From assembly GCF_904848665.1 (NCBI RefSeq), contig NZ_CAJHCQ010000036.1, positions 1-42,381 on the forward strand: a DNA stretch of 42,381 nucleotides, in the 5' to 3' direction. Positions 16,547 through 25,444 of this stretch are shown here, piece by piece. Each line of letters begins with the position of its first letter. The stretch's first letter is position 1. This stretch comes from Paraburkholderia hiiakae. Its GTDB lineage: Bacteria; Pseudomonadota; Gammaproteobacteria; Burkholderiales; Burkholderiaceae. The translations under genes were made by a program, and so were the position numbers. Below the pieces are notes generated by a model. It was not told the DNA's origin. It did not search any database and saw only the letters and a list, made by a program, of their open reading frames with translations.

Positions 16547-18087
16547 ATGAAGCTCAGCCGCAAGATTCCCCTCGCTTTCGCCGCGTCTCTCACCCTCATG
16601 TCGGCGGGTGCGTTTTACGGCATCCACACGCTCAACCAGGCGATCGATACCTATCGCACCACCGTGCAGGACGCCGCCGCGAACGAGCGCATGGTCTCGG
16701 CCACGCTCGTCGAGTTCAAGCTGCAAGTGCAGGAGTGGAAGGACACGCTCCTGCGCGGCAAGGACCCGCAAAAACTCGATCGTTACTGGGGCGCGTTCCA
16801 GAAGCGCGAGCGTACCGTGAACGATCTCGCCGCGGCGCTCGAAACGAAGCTGCCCGAAGGCGTTGCGCGCACGCTCGTCGAACAGTTCGCCGCGGCGCAT
16901 GAGGCGATGGGCCAGGGGTACCGCAAGGGCTTCGAGGCGTTCAGGGCCGCGGGCGCCGATCCCGTCGCGGGCGATACCGTGGTCGCCGGTGTCGATCGCG
17001 CGCCGGCCGAGCTGCTCGACCGCGCCGCGCAGACCATTGCCGCCACCAACGCACAGGTGGCCGCACAGGCTGCGGTGCAGGCCGCGCACGCCACCATCGT
17101 GAGCGCCGTGCTCATGGTGGTCGCGTTCCTGCTCGCGCTGGCGGGCGGCGTGCTGTTCAGCCGCACGGTAACGCGCCCGCTGGGGCGCGCCGTGGGCTTT
17201 GCCCGCGAGGTCGCCAACGGTGACCTGTCGACCGATCTGCATGCGCGGGGCGACGACGAAACGGCGGAGTTGCTCATGGCGCTGGCAAAAATGCAGACGA
17301 GTCTCGCGCGCGTAGTGAGCGAGGTCCGCGCCAATGCCGAAGGCGTGGCGAGCGCGAGCGCGCAGATCGCCTCGGGCAACCAGAATCTGTCCTCGCGCAC
17401 CGAAGAGCAGGCAGCATCGCTCGAAGAAACCGCTGCGAGCATGGAAGAGCTCACATCGATCGTGCGCATGAACGCCCAGAATGCGGAGCACGTCAGCTCG
17501 CTTGCGGGCACGGCGGCGCAGACCGCGGCGCGCGGCGGCACGGTGATGCGCGGCGTGGTCGGCACGATGCAGTCCATCGCCGACAGCTCGAGCAAGGTCG
17601 GCGAGATTATCGGATTGATCGACGGCATCGCATTTCAAACCAATATTCTCGCGCTCAACGCGGCCGTCGAGGCGGCGCGTGCGGGTGAACAAGGCCGCGG
17701 TTTCGCCGTTGCGCGGGCGAAGTCCGCACGCTCGCGCAGCGTAGCGCGAGCGCGGCGCGCGAGATCAAGACGCTCATCGAGCAGTCGAAAGAACACGTCG
17801 CAAGCGGATCGTCTCAGGTGGCCGACGCCGGCCAGATCATCGACGAGATCGTCGAGGCCGTGCAGCGGGTTTCCGGCACCGTTCAAGATATTTCGACGGC
17901 GTCGCGCGAACAGTCGACGGGCATCGAACAGGTGAACATCGCCGTCACGCAAATGGACGAAGTCACTCAGCAGAACGCGGCGCTCGTGGAGGAAGCATCG
18001 GCTGCAACGTATGCGCTGGCCGAACAGGCGCACGCGCTTCGCGAGACCGTCGCCGCGTTCAGGCTCAGGGATGCCGCCATGGCCTGA
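16547..18087 (+). pseudogene. Methyl-accepting chemotaxis protein, broken by a one-base frameshift
   Basis: A transmembrane chemoreceptor: first membrane helix at residues about 8-28, a periplasmic four-helix-bundle ligand domain (about 30-185), a second helix (about 186-208), HAMP (about 210-262) and an MCP signalling domain with the hairpin tip IGLIDGIAFQTNILALNAAV. Right after GRGFAV, around 17711-17713, one base is missing compared with the invariant FAVVAGEVR sequence, so the first frame ends in nonsense at 17935. The correct continuation (AGEVRTLAQRSASAAREIKT and onward to 18087) lies in the next frame. Either the gene is a recent pseudogene or the base was lost in sequencing. Confidence 0.88.
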
Positions 18088-18253
18088 CTTCAAGCGTCCG
18101 AACGCGCCACTTCGGGGGACATAACCGCTATGGCATGTCCGGCATCTCACTCACGAAGCTGATTCCGGCAGATCGCCAGCGTAATATACGCGAAGCTATA
18201 TCGAACGCGACATTGCCCGCTCGTTGAACAGATACCGGCCCGGAGACTCATAC

Positions 18254-18748
18254 ATGGATATCGCGACCGCCCCTGCCCCAATCGACCATGCCGCTGGGCA
18301 ATGCGCCCCGCTTCAACTCACGGGTAGCCTCGTGCATCCGATGTCCCTGTCGCTCGAGGCGCTCCGGCAATATCCGGCCGTGACGTGCCCGGCGTTCGAT
18401 TTGCGCTGCTACACCACGCAGCGCTTCATCCGCACGGTCGCGCCCTACCGCGGCGTGCGCTTGACGGACCTGCTCGGGGAGGCGGAACTGCGCAACGACG
18501 TGGATGGCGACTTCAAGCGCATGATCTTCCTCGCCGTCGGCCACGATGGTTACTTCATGACGTTCTCGTGGCACGAACTGTTCAACACGCCCGTTGGCGA
18601 GCAGGTGGTCATCGCGTACGAATGCGGGGACAAAGCGCTCGACGCGCAGCATGGCGCCCCCGTGCTGTTCTCCGGCGCCGATCTCGTACCCGCGCCACGC
18701 CACGTCAAACGTCTCGCGCGCATCGAGGCTCGCGTGCTCGCGCTCTGA
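18254..18748 (+). CDS. Small sulfite-oxidase-fold (molybdopterin-binding domain) protein
   Basis: A 164-residue protein that corresponds to the oxidoreductase molybdopterin-binding (SUOX) fold alone. PLQLTGSLVHPMSLSLEAL opens the domain, FDLRCYTTQRFI is the segment where the molybdenum-ligand cysteine would lie, and YRGVRLTDLLGEAEL and RMIFLAVGHDGYFMTFSW follow. It lacks a Tat or Sec signal and a dimerisation domain, so it may be a cytosolic or degenerate cofactor-binding protein rather than a classical oxidase. CGGAGA lies about eight bases before ATG 18254. Confidence 0.78.
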   Translation: MDIATAPAPIDHAAGQCAPLQLTGSLVHPMSLSLEALRQYPAVTCPAFDLRCYTTQRFIRTVAPYRGVRLTDLLGEAELRNDVDGDFKRMIFLAVGHDGYFMTFSWHELFNTPVGEQVVIAYECGDKALDAQHGAPVLFSGADLVPAPRHVKRLARIEARVLAL

Positions 18749-19051
18749 GGCCGCTCTACCCGGCTGGCTTGTGCAACGCAGGCTGGCCCGCATTCTCGCT
18801 ATATGTGAGCCGCGCCCGGCCGCGGCTCACCTTGCGGCTCCGTCGGCCACCGCCTGTCGCGCTCATACCCCTAATTCGTTAGGCGTTACGCCGCGAGAAA
18901 TCTTAGCCCACTGCTTGAAAGCAAAGCTTACGGTATGTAAGATCATCGTAATCTTTGGACTCGGAACGCGTCTTCCCGGGTCTTTTGGTGAACTTCGAGT
19001 CAATCCATCGATAATTTAGTCATCCTTTACTTCATCGTCAGGGAGAACAGC
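18749..19051. other. Intergenic region with hairpins
   Basis: Holds the perfect 10-bp hairpin at 18805-18830, a small CCTAA-TTCG-TTAGG hairpin at 18870-18883, and the inverted repeat CTTAC-N5-GTAAG at 18927-18941 upstream of the small secreted gene. I see no other gene here. Confidence 0.45.
18805..18830 (+). terminator. Hairpin downstream of the molybdopterin-fold gene
   Basis: A perfect 10-bp GC-rich stem (18805-18814 with 18821-18830) with a 6-nt loop, 57 bp after the stop codon. There is no T-run, so its role as a terminator is probable only. Confidence 0.5.
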
Positions 19052-19258
19052 GTGTACACGTACTTCAGCCGACTCAACGCCACGTTCACCATCGCCGGCC
19101 TCCTCATGATGGCACCGTTCATGGCCATGGCCCGCCCGCCAGCACTGACCACGTCCCCACATGGCGATTCCATCGTCAAGAATCGTATGTCGAGCCGCGC
19201 CGCAGATGACGAACATCGCACCAGCGAGTCCGATGGAAGTGAATCTGCTAACAAGTGA
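19052..19258 (+). CDS. Small secreted hypothetical protein
   Basis: A 68-residue frame starting with GTG, six bases after AGGGAGA. It opens with a good signal peptide (a hydrophobic FTIAGLLMMAPFMAMA ending in Ala-x-Ala) and continues as a short, polar, probably disordered mature peptide. No family is recognised. The signal peptide and ribosome binding site are the only support. Confidence 0.5.
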   Translation: MYTYFSRLNATFTIAGLLMMAPFMAMARPPALTTSPHGDSIVKNRMSSRAADDEHRTSESDGSESANK

Positions 19259-19332
19259 CGAGTGGTAAGCGTTCCTGATCGAATTCACCTCACTTCCTCT
19301 CGCCTGCCGAATGAAACTGGAGAAGGCCGTGC

Positions 19333-19701
19333 CTAACTCGCGCAAATACCCGGCACGGCAACCTTCTGGAAGATGTGCGGCGATGCGGTCACCGAGGAAG
19401 GATAAGCGGCCAGGCTCGACCGGAACGCCGGATGCGAGAATGCCGCCCGAAAATGCGCGGTGGATTCCCAGACCGCGTAATTCATATAGGCCGGATGTTC
19501 TCCGAGCGCGCGATGGAGTTGCGTCGAAATGAAGCCGGGTTGTTGCTTCATGAATGCGGCGTCGTCGTGCCAGACCTCGAGAAACTTCGCCTCATCGGCC
19601 AGATCGAGTGTGAAGACGTTCACGAGCACGACGGGCGCGGCGTCAATGGCAAGTTGACACTCGATCGGGCAGGAAGGATCAAGCGGTCGTAATTGCAGCA
19701 T
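19333..19701 (-). CDS. ABM-family (antibiotic biosynthesis monooxygenase fold) protein
   Basis: A 122-residue ferredoxin-like-fold protein of the antibiotic-biosynthesis-monooxygenase group: VLVNVFTLDLADEAKFLEVW, DDAAFMKQQPGFISTQLHRA, NYAVWESTAHFRAAFSHPAF. Such proteins oxidise or degrade small aromatics or protect against quinones; the substrate here is unknown. The start at 19701 has GGAG eight bases before it, while the upstream in-frame ATG at 19728 lacks one. It is divergent from a MarR regulator, with a shared operator between them. Confidence 0.82.
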   Translation of the reverse strand: MLQLRPLDPSCPIECQLAIDAAPVVLVNVFTLDLADEAKFLEVWHDDAAFMKQQPGFISTQLHRALGEHPAYMNYAVWESTAHFRAAFSHPAFRSSLAAYPSSVTASPHIFQKVAVPGICAS

Positions 19702-19758
19702 GGTGCACACTCCTGGTTCTGTAAGCATGATGTCAACCCATCATGGGCAATTTATAGT

Positions 19759-19782
19759 AAATTGACATTATGATGTCAATTT
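19759..19782. promoter_or_regulatory. MarR-type operator palindrome
   Basis: AAATTGACAT and its exact reverse complement ATGTCAATTT are separated by 4 bp. The site lies 17 bp ahead of the MarR start codon and between the two divergent genes. A further half-site, TGATGTCAA, occurs at 19728-19736 near the monooxygenase start. This is the typical arrangement for a MarR protein that represses itself and its divergent neighbour. Confidence 0.75.
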
Positions 19783-19798
19783 GAAAATAAGGTGCCAT

Positions 19799-20275
19799 AT
19801 GAACGAACCTGCGAGAACACCGGCCGGCGAAATCCTGTCGAGCATCATGCTCGATCTCTTCCGGCTCAATAACGGACTGCTCACCTCGGGAGACCGCCTG
19901 GTCGAAGGCCTCGGGCTCACGAGCGCGCGCTGGCAAATGCTAGGCGCCATCAGTGCCGCAGAGCGCCCACAGCCAGTGGCCTGGATCGCCCGGGATCTGG
20001 GGGCCAATCGGCAGAACGTACAACGGATCGTCAACGACCTCGCAAACGACGGTCTGGTGCGCTTCGAGACAAATCCTCACCATCGCCGCGCACAGCTGGT
20101 CGTTTTGACCGACGAGGGCAGGCAGGCATTCGAAGCCGCCATGTGTCTTCAGGCCCCTTGGGTCAACCGCCTGGCCGATGGCGTGACGGTCAACGAGATC
20201 AAGGCCGCGCATCGCGTCATGATGAAGTTGCTGGCGAATCTGGACGACATGGCCGAAGCCGCGGATCCGCGCTAA
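19799..20275 (+). CDS. MarR-family transcriptional regulator
   Basis: A 158-residue winged-helix repressor. The HTH is visible as ARWQMLGAISAAERPQPVAW, then IARDLGANRQNVQRIVNDLA, followed by the wing LVRFETNPHHRRAQLVVLTD; flanking helices form the dimer interface. MarR proteins release DNA on binding small phenolic or oxidising compounds. AAGG lies six bases before ATG 19799. The perfect palindrome just upstream implies autoregulation and control of the divergent ABM monooxygenase. Confidence 0.9.
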   Translation: MNEPARTPAGEILSSIMLDLFRLNNGLLTSGDRLVEGLGLTSARWQMLGAISAAERPQPVAWIARDLGANRQNVQRIVNDLANDGLVRFETNPHHRRAQLVVLTDEGRQAFEAAMCLQAPWVNRLADGVTVNEIKAAHRVMMKLLANLDDMAEAADPR

Positions 20276-20393
20276 TCCGCGCCGATCCCGATCGCTCCGC
20301 GCCCCTTGCGCATGCAATGTGCTACCAGCATGGCATCGTTCCCAGGCGGGCGCCGGGACACCCACGGATCCATCCGCCAGACGAGGCCCACGC

Positions 20394-21665
20394 ATGTCGA
20401 CAATTGCCCTCATTGTCGTGACCGTCGCGGTGACGCTCGTCATCATCCTTGTGATTGCGAACCTCACGAGCGGCGAGAAGAAGATCGAGCACAAGATCAA
20501 ACGCCTTTACGCGAGCGACAGTCCACAGTTCATCCGCTCGATGGGGCTGCTGCTCGGGCCACCCGTCGTGGGAGGCAATCGCTTCGAAGCGCTCGTGAAC
20601 GGCGACAAAATCTTTCCCTCGATGCTGGAGGGCATGCGCTCGGCGCAGCGCACCATCACCTTCGAGACCTTCATTTATTGGTCCGGTGCGATCGGCGAGG
20701 AAATCGCGCGCGTGCTGGCCGACAAGGCCCAAGCGGGTATCGCCGTGCATGTGCTGCTCGACTGGGTTGGCTCTTCGAAGATGGACAAGCGCTATCAACG
20801 GATGCTGCGCGAGGCGGGTGTCCAGCTCGTGCTGTATCACAAGCCGCACTGGACCGGTCTTGGCCGCATGAACGACCGCACGCACCGCAAGCTGCTCGTG
20901 ATCGACGGGCGCGTCGGCTTTACAGGCGGCGTGGGTATCGCCGACGAATGGACCGGCCACGCGCAGGATGAAAAACACTGGCGCGATACGCACTTTCGCG
21001 TTGAAGGCCCGGCGGTCGGACAGATGCAGGCAGTCTTCATGGACAACTGGGTCAAGGCGACGGGCAATGTGCTGCACGGCCCGCAATACTTTCCGGAGAT
21101 TGACGCCGCGAGCAACGGCCTCGCGCACATGTTCAGCAGTTCGCCGTCGGGCGGCAGCGACGACATGGAGCTGATGTACCTCATGGCGATCACCGCCGCG
21201 GCGCACACCATCCACTTGTCGACGGCGTACTTCGTGCCGGACAAACTGACGATCAACGCAATCGTCGAAGCGGCGAAGCGCGGCGTGAAGGTGCGCATCA
21301 TCACGCCCGGCAAGCGCATTGACACCCACACGGTGCGCGAGGCATCGCGCGCGTGCTGGGGCGACCTGCTCGCGGCGGGCGTGGAGATGTACGAGTATCA
21401 GCCGACGATGTTCCACTGCAAGGTAATCGTCGTCGACGAATATCTGGTGTCGGTCGGCTCGACTAACTTCGACAGCCGCTCGTTCAAGCTCAACGACGAA
21501 GCCAATCTCAACATCTACGACCGCGATTTTGCGCGCCAGCAGACCGCCATTTTCGATGCCGACGCTGCCCTCGCGAAACACATCACGCTTGACGACTGGC
21601 GCCGCCGGTCGCTGCGCGAAAGGCTGCTCGAACGCGTGGCCGCCCTCCTCGATTCGCAACTATGA
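20394..21665 (+). CDS. cls: Phospholipase D / cardiolipin synthase family protein
   Basis: A 423-residue membrane-anchored enzyme with one N-terminal helix (about residues 3-24) and two HKD catalytic motifs: HRKLLVIDG (His164, Lys166, Asp171) and HCKVIVVDE (His341, Lys343, Asp348), each followed by the expected Gly-rich or GSTNFDSRS segment. The layout matches bacterial cardiolipin synthases of the ClsA/ClsB group, which make cardiolipin from phosphatidylglycerol or related lipids. ATG 20394 has ACGAGG upstream. It lies alone between the MarR gene and a GNAT gene. Confidence 0.9.
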   Translation: MSTIALIVVTVAVTLVIILVIANLTSGEKKIEHKIKRLYASDSPQFIRSMGLLLGPPVVGGNRFEALVNGDKIFPSMLEGMRSAQRTITFETFIYWSGAIGEEIARVLADKAQAGIAVHVLLDWVGSSKMDKRYQRMLREAGVQLVLYHKPHWTGLGRMNDRTHRKLLVIDGRVGFTGGVGIADEWTGHAQDEKHWRDTHFRVEGPAVGQMQAVFMDNWVKATGNVLHGPQYFPEIDAASNGLAHMFSSSPSGGSDDMELMYLMAITAAAHTIHLSTAYFVPDKLTINAIVEAAKRGVKVRIITPGKRIDTHTVREASRACWGDLLAAGVEMYEYQPTMFHCKVIVVDEYLVSVGSTNFDSRSFKLNDEANLNIYDRDFARQQTAIFDADAALAKHITLDDWRRRSLRERLLERVAALLDSQL

Positions 21666-21798
21666 CCCGCGTCGACAATGTCTGAACCGCCGGCACGGGC
21701 GCTGCCGGCCATTCGACAACGAAGCGAAGATCGCCGACAATCGGTGCCCAATTTCCGGCAGTCAACAACACAGTCAGAATAAAAGGGGACCGCAACCC

Positions 21799-22785
21799 AT
21801 GCTGCACATCGAGGATCTGGCCACTGCGCCGGAGGGGTTTCTGCCCGACGAGCCGGAGGGGGCGGAGTTTTACCAGGCCTTTCAGACGGCTCGGCTGGAC
21901 GACTTCAGCTTTGGCTACTTCGCCGTGTACCGGGACAGCGCGCTCGTTACCGTGGCGCCCTACTTCGTCATGGATTTCCGGCTCAATACCTTGCTCCCCA
22001 ACGGCTGGCTGAAGCGCAGCTTGAGCTGGATCCGCTTCAAGCTGGCCTGCATCGGGCATCCGACGGTAGACGCCGGCCGCATCCAGGGAGAAGTCTCGCA
22101 GGAAACGCTCGCGGCCATCAGCACGGCGCTTGCGAAGAAAGGGAGCCTGCTCGCCTACAAGGGATTCGCCGAGGATTTGCCGCTGCGCGGCTTCGTTGCG
22201 GCAAAAGGCCTGCCCGTGCCTGTGCTGTCGATCGGCCCGGACTACTATCAGGCGATGAAGAGCGACCGTAGAAACCTGCTCAAGCGCAAACTGAAGAAAG
22301 CCGCCGCGCTGCGCTATGAAGAGTGCGCGGGGCTACCCGATCATCTCGTCGCCAAAGTGCATGCGCTGTATCTGAACACCTGGCAAAAAGCCGAGTTGAA
22401 GTTCGAGAAGCTCACGCCGGAGTATTTCGCCAATACCCGCAGCCTCAGCCATTATCTGCTGTACTTTCTGGACGACGAGTTGATTGGCTTCACCCAGTTG
22501 ATCGGCAAGGGACGGCACCTCGTCAACCGTTATATCGGGCTCGACTATGCCAGGAGTCACGAATACGGCTTGTACTTCGCCATGTTCATTCGCACGGTCG
22601 AATTCGGCATTCGCGAAGGCTTTGAGGAAATCGAGCTGGGGGCCACGTCCTATGAGTTCAAACGCATTCTGGGCGCGCGCCAGATTCCCACATGGAATCA
22701 CTACCGGCACAACAACGTGTTGGTGAACTGGATGCTCGGGAAGCTGCGCGGTGTGCTGGAACCGTCGGAGTCCGAACTGCGTTAG
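21799..22785 (+). CDS. Large GNAT-fold acyltransferase (BioF2/peptidoglycan-type)
   Basis: A 328-residue protein of the double-GNAT type. The C-terminal half has LYFLDDELIGFTQLIGKGRH, YIGLDYARSHEYGLYFAMFI and IELGATSYEFKRILGAR, characteristic of the BioF2-like / FemX-related acyltransferases that use acyl-CoA or aminoacyl donors. The N-terminal half is less conserved. AAAAGGGGA precedes ATG 21799. Neither donor nor acceptor can be told from sequence. Confidence 0.8.
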   Translation: MLHIEDLATAPEGFLPDEPEGAEFYQAFQTARLDDFSFGYFAVYRDSALVTVAPYFVMDFRLNTLLPNGWLKRSLSWIRFKLACIGHPTVDAGRIQGEVSQETLAAISTALAKKGSLLAYKGFAEDLPLRGFVAAKGLPVPVLSIGPDYYQAMKSDRRNLLKRKLKKAAALRYEECAGLPDHLVAKVHALYLNTWQKAELKFEKLTPEYFANTRSLSHYLLYFLDDELIGFTQLIGKGRHLVNRYIGLDYARSHEYGLYFAMFIRTVEFGIREGFEEIELGATSYEFKRILGARQIPTWNHYRHNNVLVNWMLGKLRGVLEPSESELR

Positions 22786-22891
22786 CGCGCGCCGCGCATT
22801 GGGAACACCGGCGCCGCGCGCCCCAATGCCAGCAACACGCGTTACAGGCGATAATGTGCCAAATGCAATCGACTTGAGAAACGGAGTAAGA

Positions 22892-24133
22892 ATGAGCAAG
22901 CAAGGCTTCACCACCGGCATCGTTCACGGCGACAGAATCGCGGGCACCGAGCACGGCGGCGTGCGTCAACCGATTCACACGTCCGTGCAATACGGTTTCG
23001 AGCGCGTCGAGGACCTGATTGGCGTGTTTCAGGGCACGAAGAAAGGCGGCTTCAACTACGCGCGCCAGGGCACCCCCACGACCGCCGCGCTAGAGCGCAA
23101 GATCACGAGCCTGGAAGGCGGCACCGGCACGGTCTGCTTCAGCACCGGCATGGCCGCGATCACGGCAACCTTCCTCACGCTGCTGCGCGCGGGCGATCAT
23201 CTCGTGTCGAGCCGTTACGTGTTCGGCAACACCAACAGCCTGTTCGGCACGTTGCGCACGCTCGGCGTGGAAGTCACGACCGTCGACGCCTGCGACGCCG
23301 CGAACGTGAAGAACGCCATCCAGCCGAATACGCGCATGGTGTTCGTCGAAACCATCGCGAATCCGGGCACACAGATTCCCGACCTGCAAGGCATCGGCGA
23401 ATTGTGCCGCGAGCGCGGCATTGCCTACGTCGTCGACAACACGATTACTTCGCCCGCGTTGTTCCAGCCGAAGGCGGTCGGCGCGAGCCTCGTCATCAAC
23501 TCGCTGACGAAGACCATCGCGGGCCATGGCGCCGCACTCGGCGGCGCGGTGACGGATACGGGCCTGTTCGACTGGAGCGCGTATCCGAATATCGCCGACG
23601 ACTATCGGCGTTCGGCGGCGAAGGATCAGGGGCTCTTGCAGATCCGCAAGAAAGGCCTGCGCGACATGGGTGCGTCGTTGTCTTCGGAGCAGGCGCACGC
23701 CATCGCGATGGGTGCGGAAACGCTGGCCCTGCGCGTGAAGCAAAGCAGCGACAATGCGCTCGCGCTCGCGCAGTTTCTCGAAGGCCACTCAGCCATTGGC
23801 AAAGTGTTCTATCCGGGCCTCAAGAGCCATCCGCAATACGAAGTCGCACAGGCGCTGTTCAAGGGCGCGTCATGGCTGCTCTCGTTCGAATTGCTCAACG
23901 CCGAGCGCATGATCGACGTTGTCAACGCGCTCGAACTGCCGATCAAGGCGACCGGTCTCGGCGACACACGCACGCTCATCATTCCCGTCGCGCCGACGAT
24001 CTTCTTCGAAGCCGGCGCAGAAACGCGCAAGTCGATGGGCATATCCGACGGCATGCTGCGGCTTTCGGCGGGCATCGAGGATATCGACGATCTGATCGCG
24101 GACTTCTCGCAAGCGCTCAAGCTGGCTGCGTAA
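22892..24133 (+). CDS. PLP-dependent trans-sulfuration enzyme (cystathionine gamma-synthase family)
   Basis: A 413-residue fold-type-I PLP enzyme of the Cys/Met metabolism family. Lys207 in the NSLTKTIAGHGAALGG segment forms the aldimine with PLP. FNYARQGTPTTAALE, GGTGTVCFSTGMAAI and YVVDNTITSP are the usual substrate- and cofactor-binding parts. Members act as cystathionine gamma-synthase, methionine gamma-lyase or O-acyl-homoserine sulfhydrylase; which one cannot be decided here. GGAG lies six bases before ATG 22892. A perfect hairpin follows the stop. Confidence 0.87.
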   Translation: MSKQGFTTGIVHGDRIAGTEHGGVRQPIHTSVQYGFERVEDLIGVFQGTKKGGFNYARQGTPTTAALERKITSLEGGTGTVCFSTGMAAITATFLTLLRAGDHLVSSRYVFGNTNSLFGTLRTLGVEVTTVDACDAANVKNAIQPNTRMVFVETIANPGTQIPDLQGIGELCRERGIAYVVDNTITSPALFQPKAVGASLVINSLTKTIAGHGAALGGAVTDTGLFDWSAYPNIADDYRRSAAKDQGLLQIRKKGLRDMGASLSSEQAHAIAMGAETLALRVKQSSDNALALAQFLEGHSAIGKVFYPGLKSHPQYEVAQALFKGASWLLSFELLNAERMIDVVNALELPIKATGLGDTRTLIIPVAPTIFFEAGAETRKSMGISDGMLRLSAGIEDIDDLIADFSQALKLAA

Positions 24134-24154
24134 CACCTGGCGTGTCGCTCTCGT

Positions 24155-24184
24155 GAACAGGGCCAGCACGCGCTGGCCCTGTTC
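24155..24184. terminator. Bidirectional terminator hairpin
   Basis: A perfect 13-bp stem (24155-24167 with 24172-24184) with a 4-nt loop lies between the convergent trans-sulfuration and epimerase genes. It has no long T-run on either side but is strong and well placed to serve both. Confidence 0.75.
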
Positions 24185-24195
24185 GTATGCAGCGC

Positions 24196-25098
24196 TTACG
24201 GATTGAAGCGTTTCGCCTCGTCGCGCCAGTAGTGCTGTTGCTGCCAGCCAAGCAGCCGTTTGAGCTTCTCGTTGCTGAGCAGCGTCTCGAACTCGCCGAG
24301 GGGCTTCTTGACCGGCACGCCCGGATAGTAGCGATCCAGCAGGGTCTGGGTCGGCAAGTCGGAAGACACATCGTCCGCCGCGACGTTCATGATCTCGAAA
24401 CCGAGCCCGTCCGTTTCGATGGCCAGCCTGCACGCGTTGGCGAGGTCTCGCCCGTCGATATAGCTCCACGCAATGCGCTTGCGCAGCGCGGGGTCCTTGA
24501 GCCACGTGGAGAACTTTGCGTAGTCCTCGGGATCGAGCACGTTGCCAATTCGAAAGCAGTAGATGTCCGACCCGGTGCGCGCCTGGAATGCCTTCGCGGT
24601 CACCTCGTTGACCACTTTCGACGTCGCGTAGCTGTCCATCGGATCGACCGGATAGTTCTCGTCGAGCGGAAAGTACGCGGGATCGCGATGCCGGTGGGCG
24701 AACACCACGCCGTAAGTCGTCTCGCTCGAGGCCACGATCACCTTGCGGACCCCCAGTTTCGAAGCGGCGTCCAGAATGTTGTAGGTCCCCATCACGTTGA
24801 TGCGGTAGACCTCGTTATCGGTCGTCAACATGATGCGAGGAATCGCCGCGAAGTGAACGATCGCATCGACCGGCTTCGGCTCCAGGTCGTCGGCGAATTC
24901 CACCGGCGCGGTGGTCGACGCGATCGCATTGAAGACCTGGCCCGCGTCCGTAATGTCTGTGATCAACGTGCGCACGGTGCGCTTCGGCATGGGCACTCGG
25001 TCCAGATTCAACACTTCGTAGCCGTTCGCCATCAGGTTCTCGACCACCCATTTTCCGGCAAGGCCGCTGCCGCCGGTCACCATGACTCGTTTTGCCAT
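24196..25098 (-). CDS. NAD-dependent epimerase/dehydratase (extended SDR)
   Basis: A 300-residue extended short-chain dehydrogenase. The N-terminal Rossmann motif VTGGSGLAGKW binds NAD(P). VDAIVHFAAIPR is the next conserved strand, and ASSETTYG with YATSK (Tyr157, Lys161) forms the catalytic site. YCFRIGNVLDPEDY and WSYIDGRDLANACRLAIE follow as in sugar-nucleotide or lactone epimerases and reductases. The substrate is unknown. GGAGAG precedes the start at 25098. Confidence 0.87.
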   Translation of the reverse strand: MAKRVMVTGGSGLAGKWVVENLMANGYEVLNLDRVPMPKRTVRTLITDITDAGQVFNAIASTTAPVEFADDLEPKPVDAIVHFAAIPRIMLTTDNEVYRINVMGTYNILDAASKLGVRKVIVASSETTYGVVFAHRHRDPAYFPLDENYPVDPMDSYATSKVVNEVTAKAFQARTGSDIYCFRIGNVLDPEDYAKFSTWLKDPALRKRIAWSYIDGRDLANACRLAIETDGLGFEIMNVAADDVSSDLPTQTLLDRYYPGVPVKKPLGEFETLLSNEKLKRLLGWQQQHYWRDEAKRFNP

Positions 25099-25241
25099 TT
25101 GTCTCTCTCCTGTTCGTCGCGTCATTCCAGCCTCTGCGAACGGGCACGTTACCGCAAACATTGGCCGGCTGTCACGATCGCCCCTGTCTTTCCAGCCGGA
25201 TGGATTCTCTGCGCGGCGCACAGACAATTCGCTGCCGCAAT

Positions 25242-25431
25242 TCACTCGCCCGATTGCGCGGGCGCAGGCACCGCAGCGTGCCGCTTGAACCGCTCCGCCA
25301 GAAAATCGATAGTCGCACGCGCGCGCGCCGATTGATTCCGCTTGTTCGGGTAATAAACGAACAAATCGGCAAGCGGCTGCACGAACTCACCGGAGTGGTT
25401 AGTTTGAGGTGGCTCGTAGAAAACCTTCTAT
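25242..25431 (-). pseudogene. LysR-type regulator C-terminal remnant beside a repeat element
   Basis: The minus-strand frame ending at 25242 reads EPPQTNHSGEFVQPLADLF, VYYPNKRNQSARARATIDFL and AERFKRHAAV, the C-terminal strand-helix pair of a LysR effector domain with a natural stop. A TAG lies in frame upstream at about 25432, only about 14 bp from the long inverted repeat at 25445. No LysR sequence continues on the far side of that element, so the upstream part was deleted or replaced rather than simply interrupted. Confidence 0.72.
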
Positions 25432-25444
25432 GAGTTGAACGCGG

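Noticed and set aside
20322..21659. Long minus-strand open frame opposite the phospholipase D gene
   Set aside because: Composition of an antisense shadow; the plus strand has both HKD motifs.
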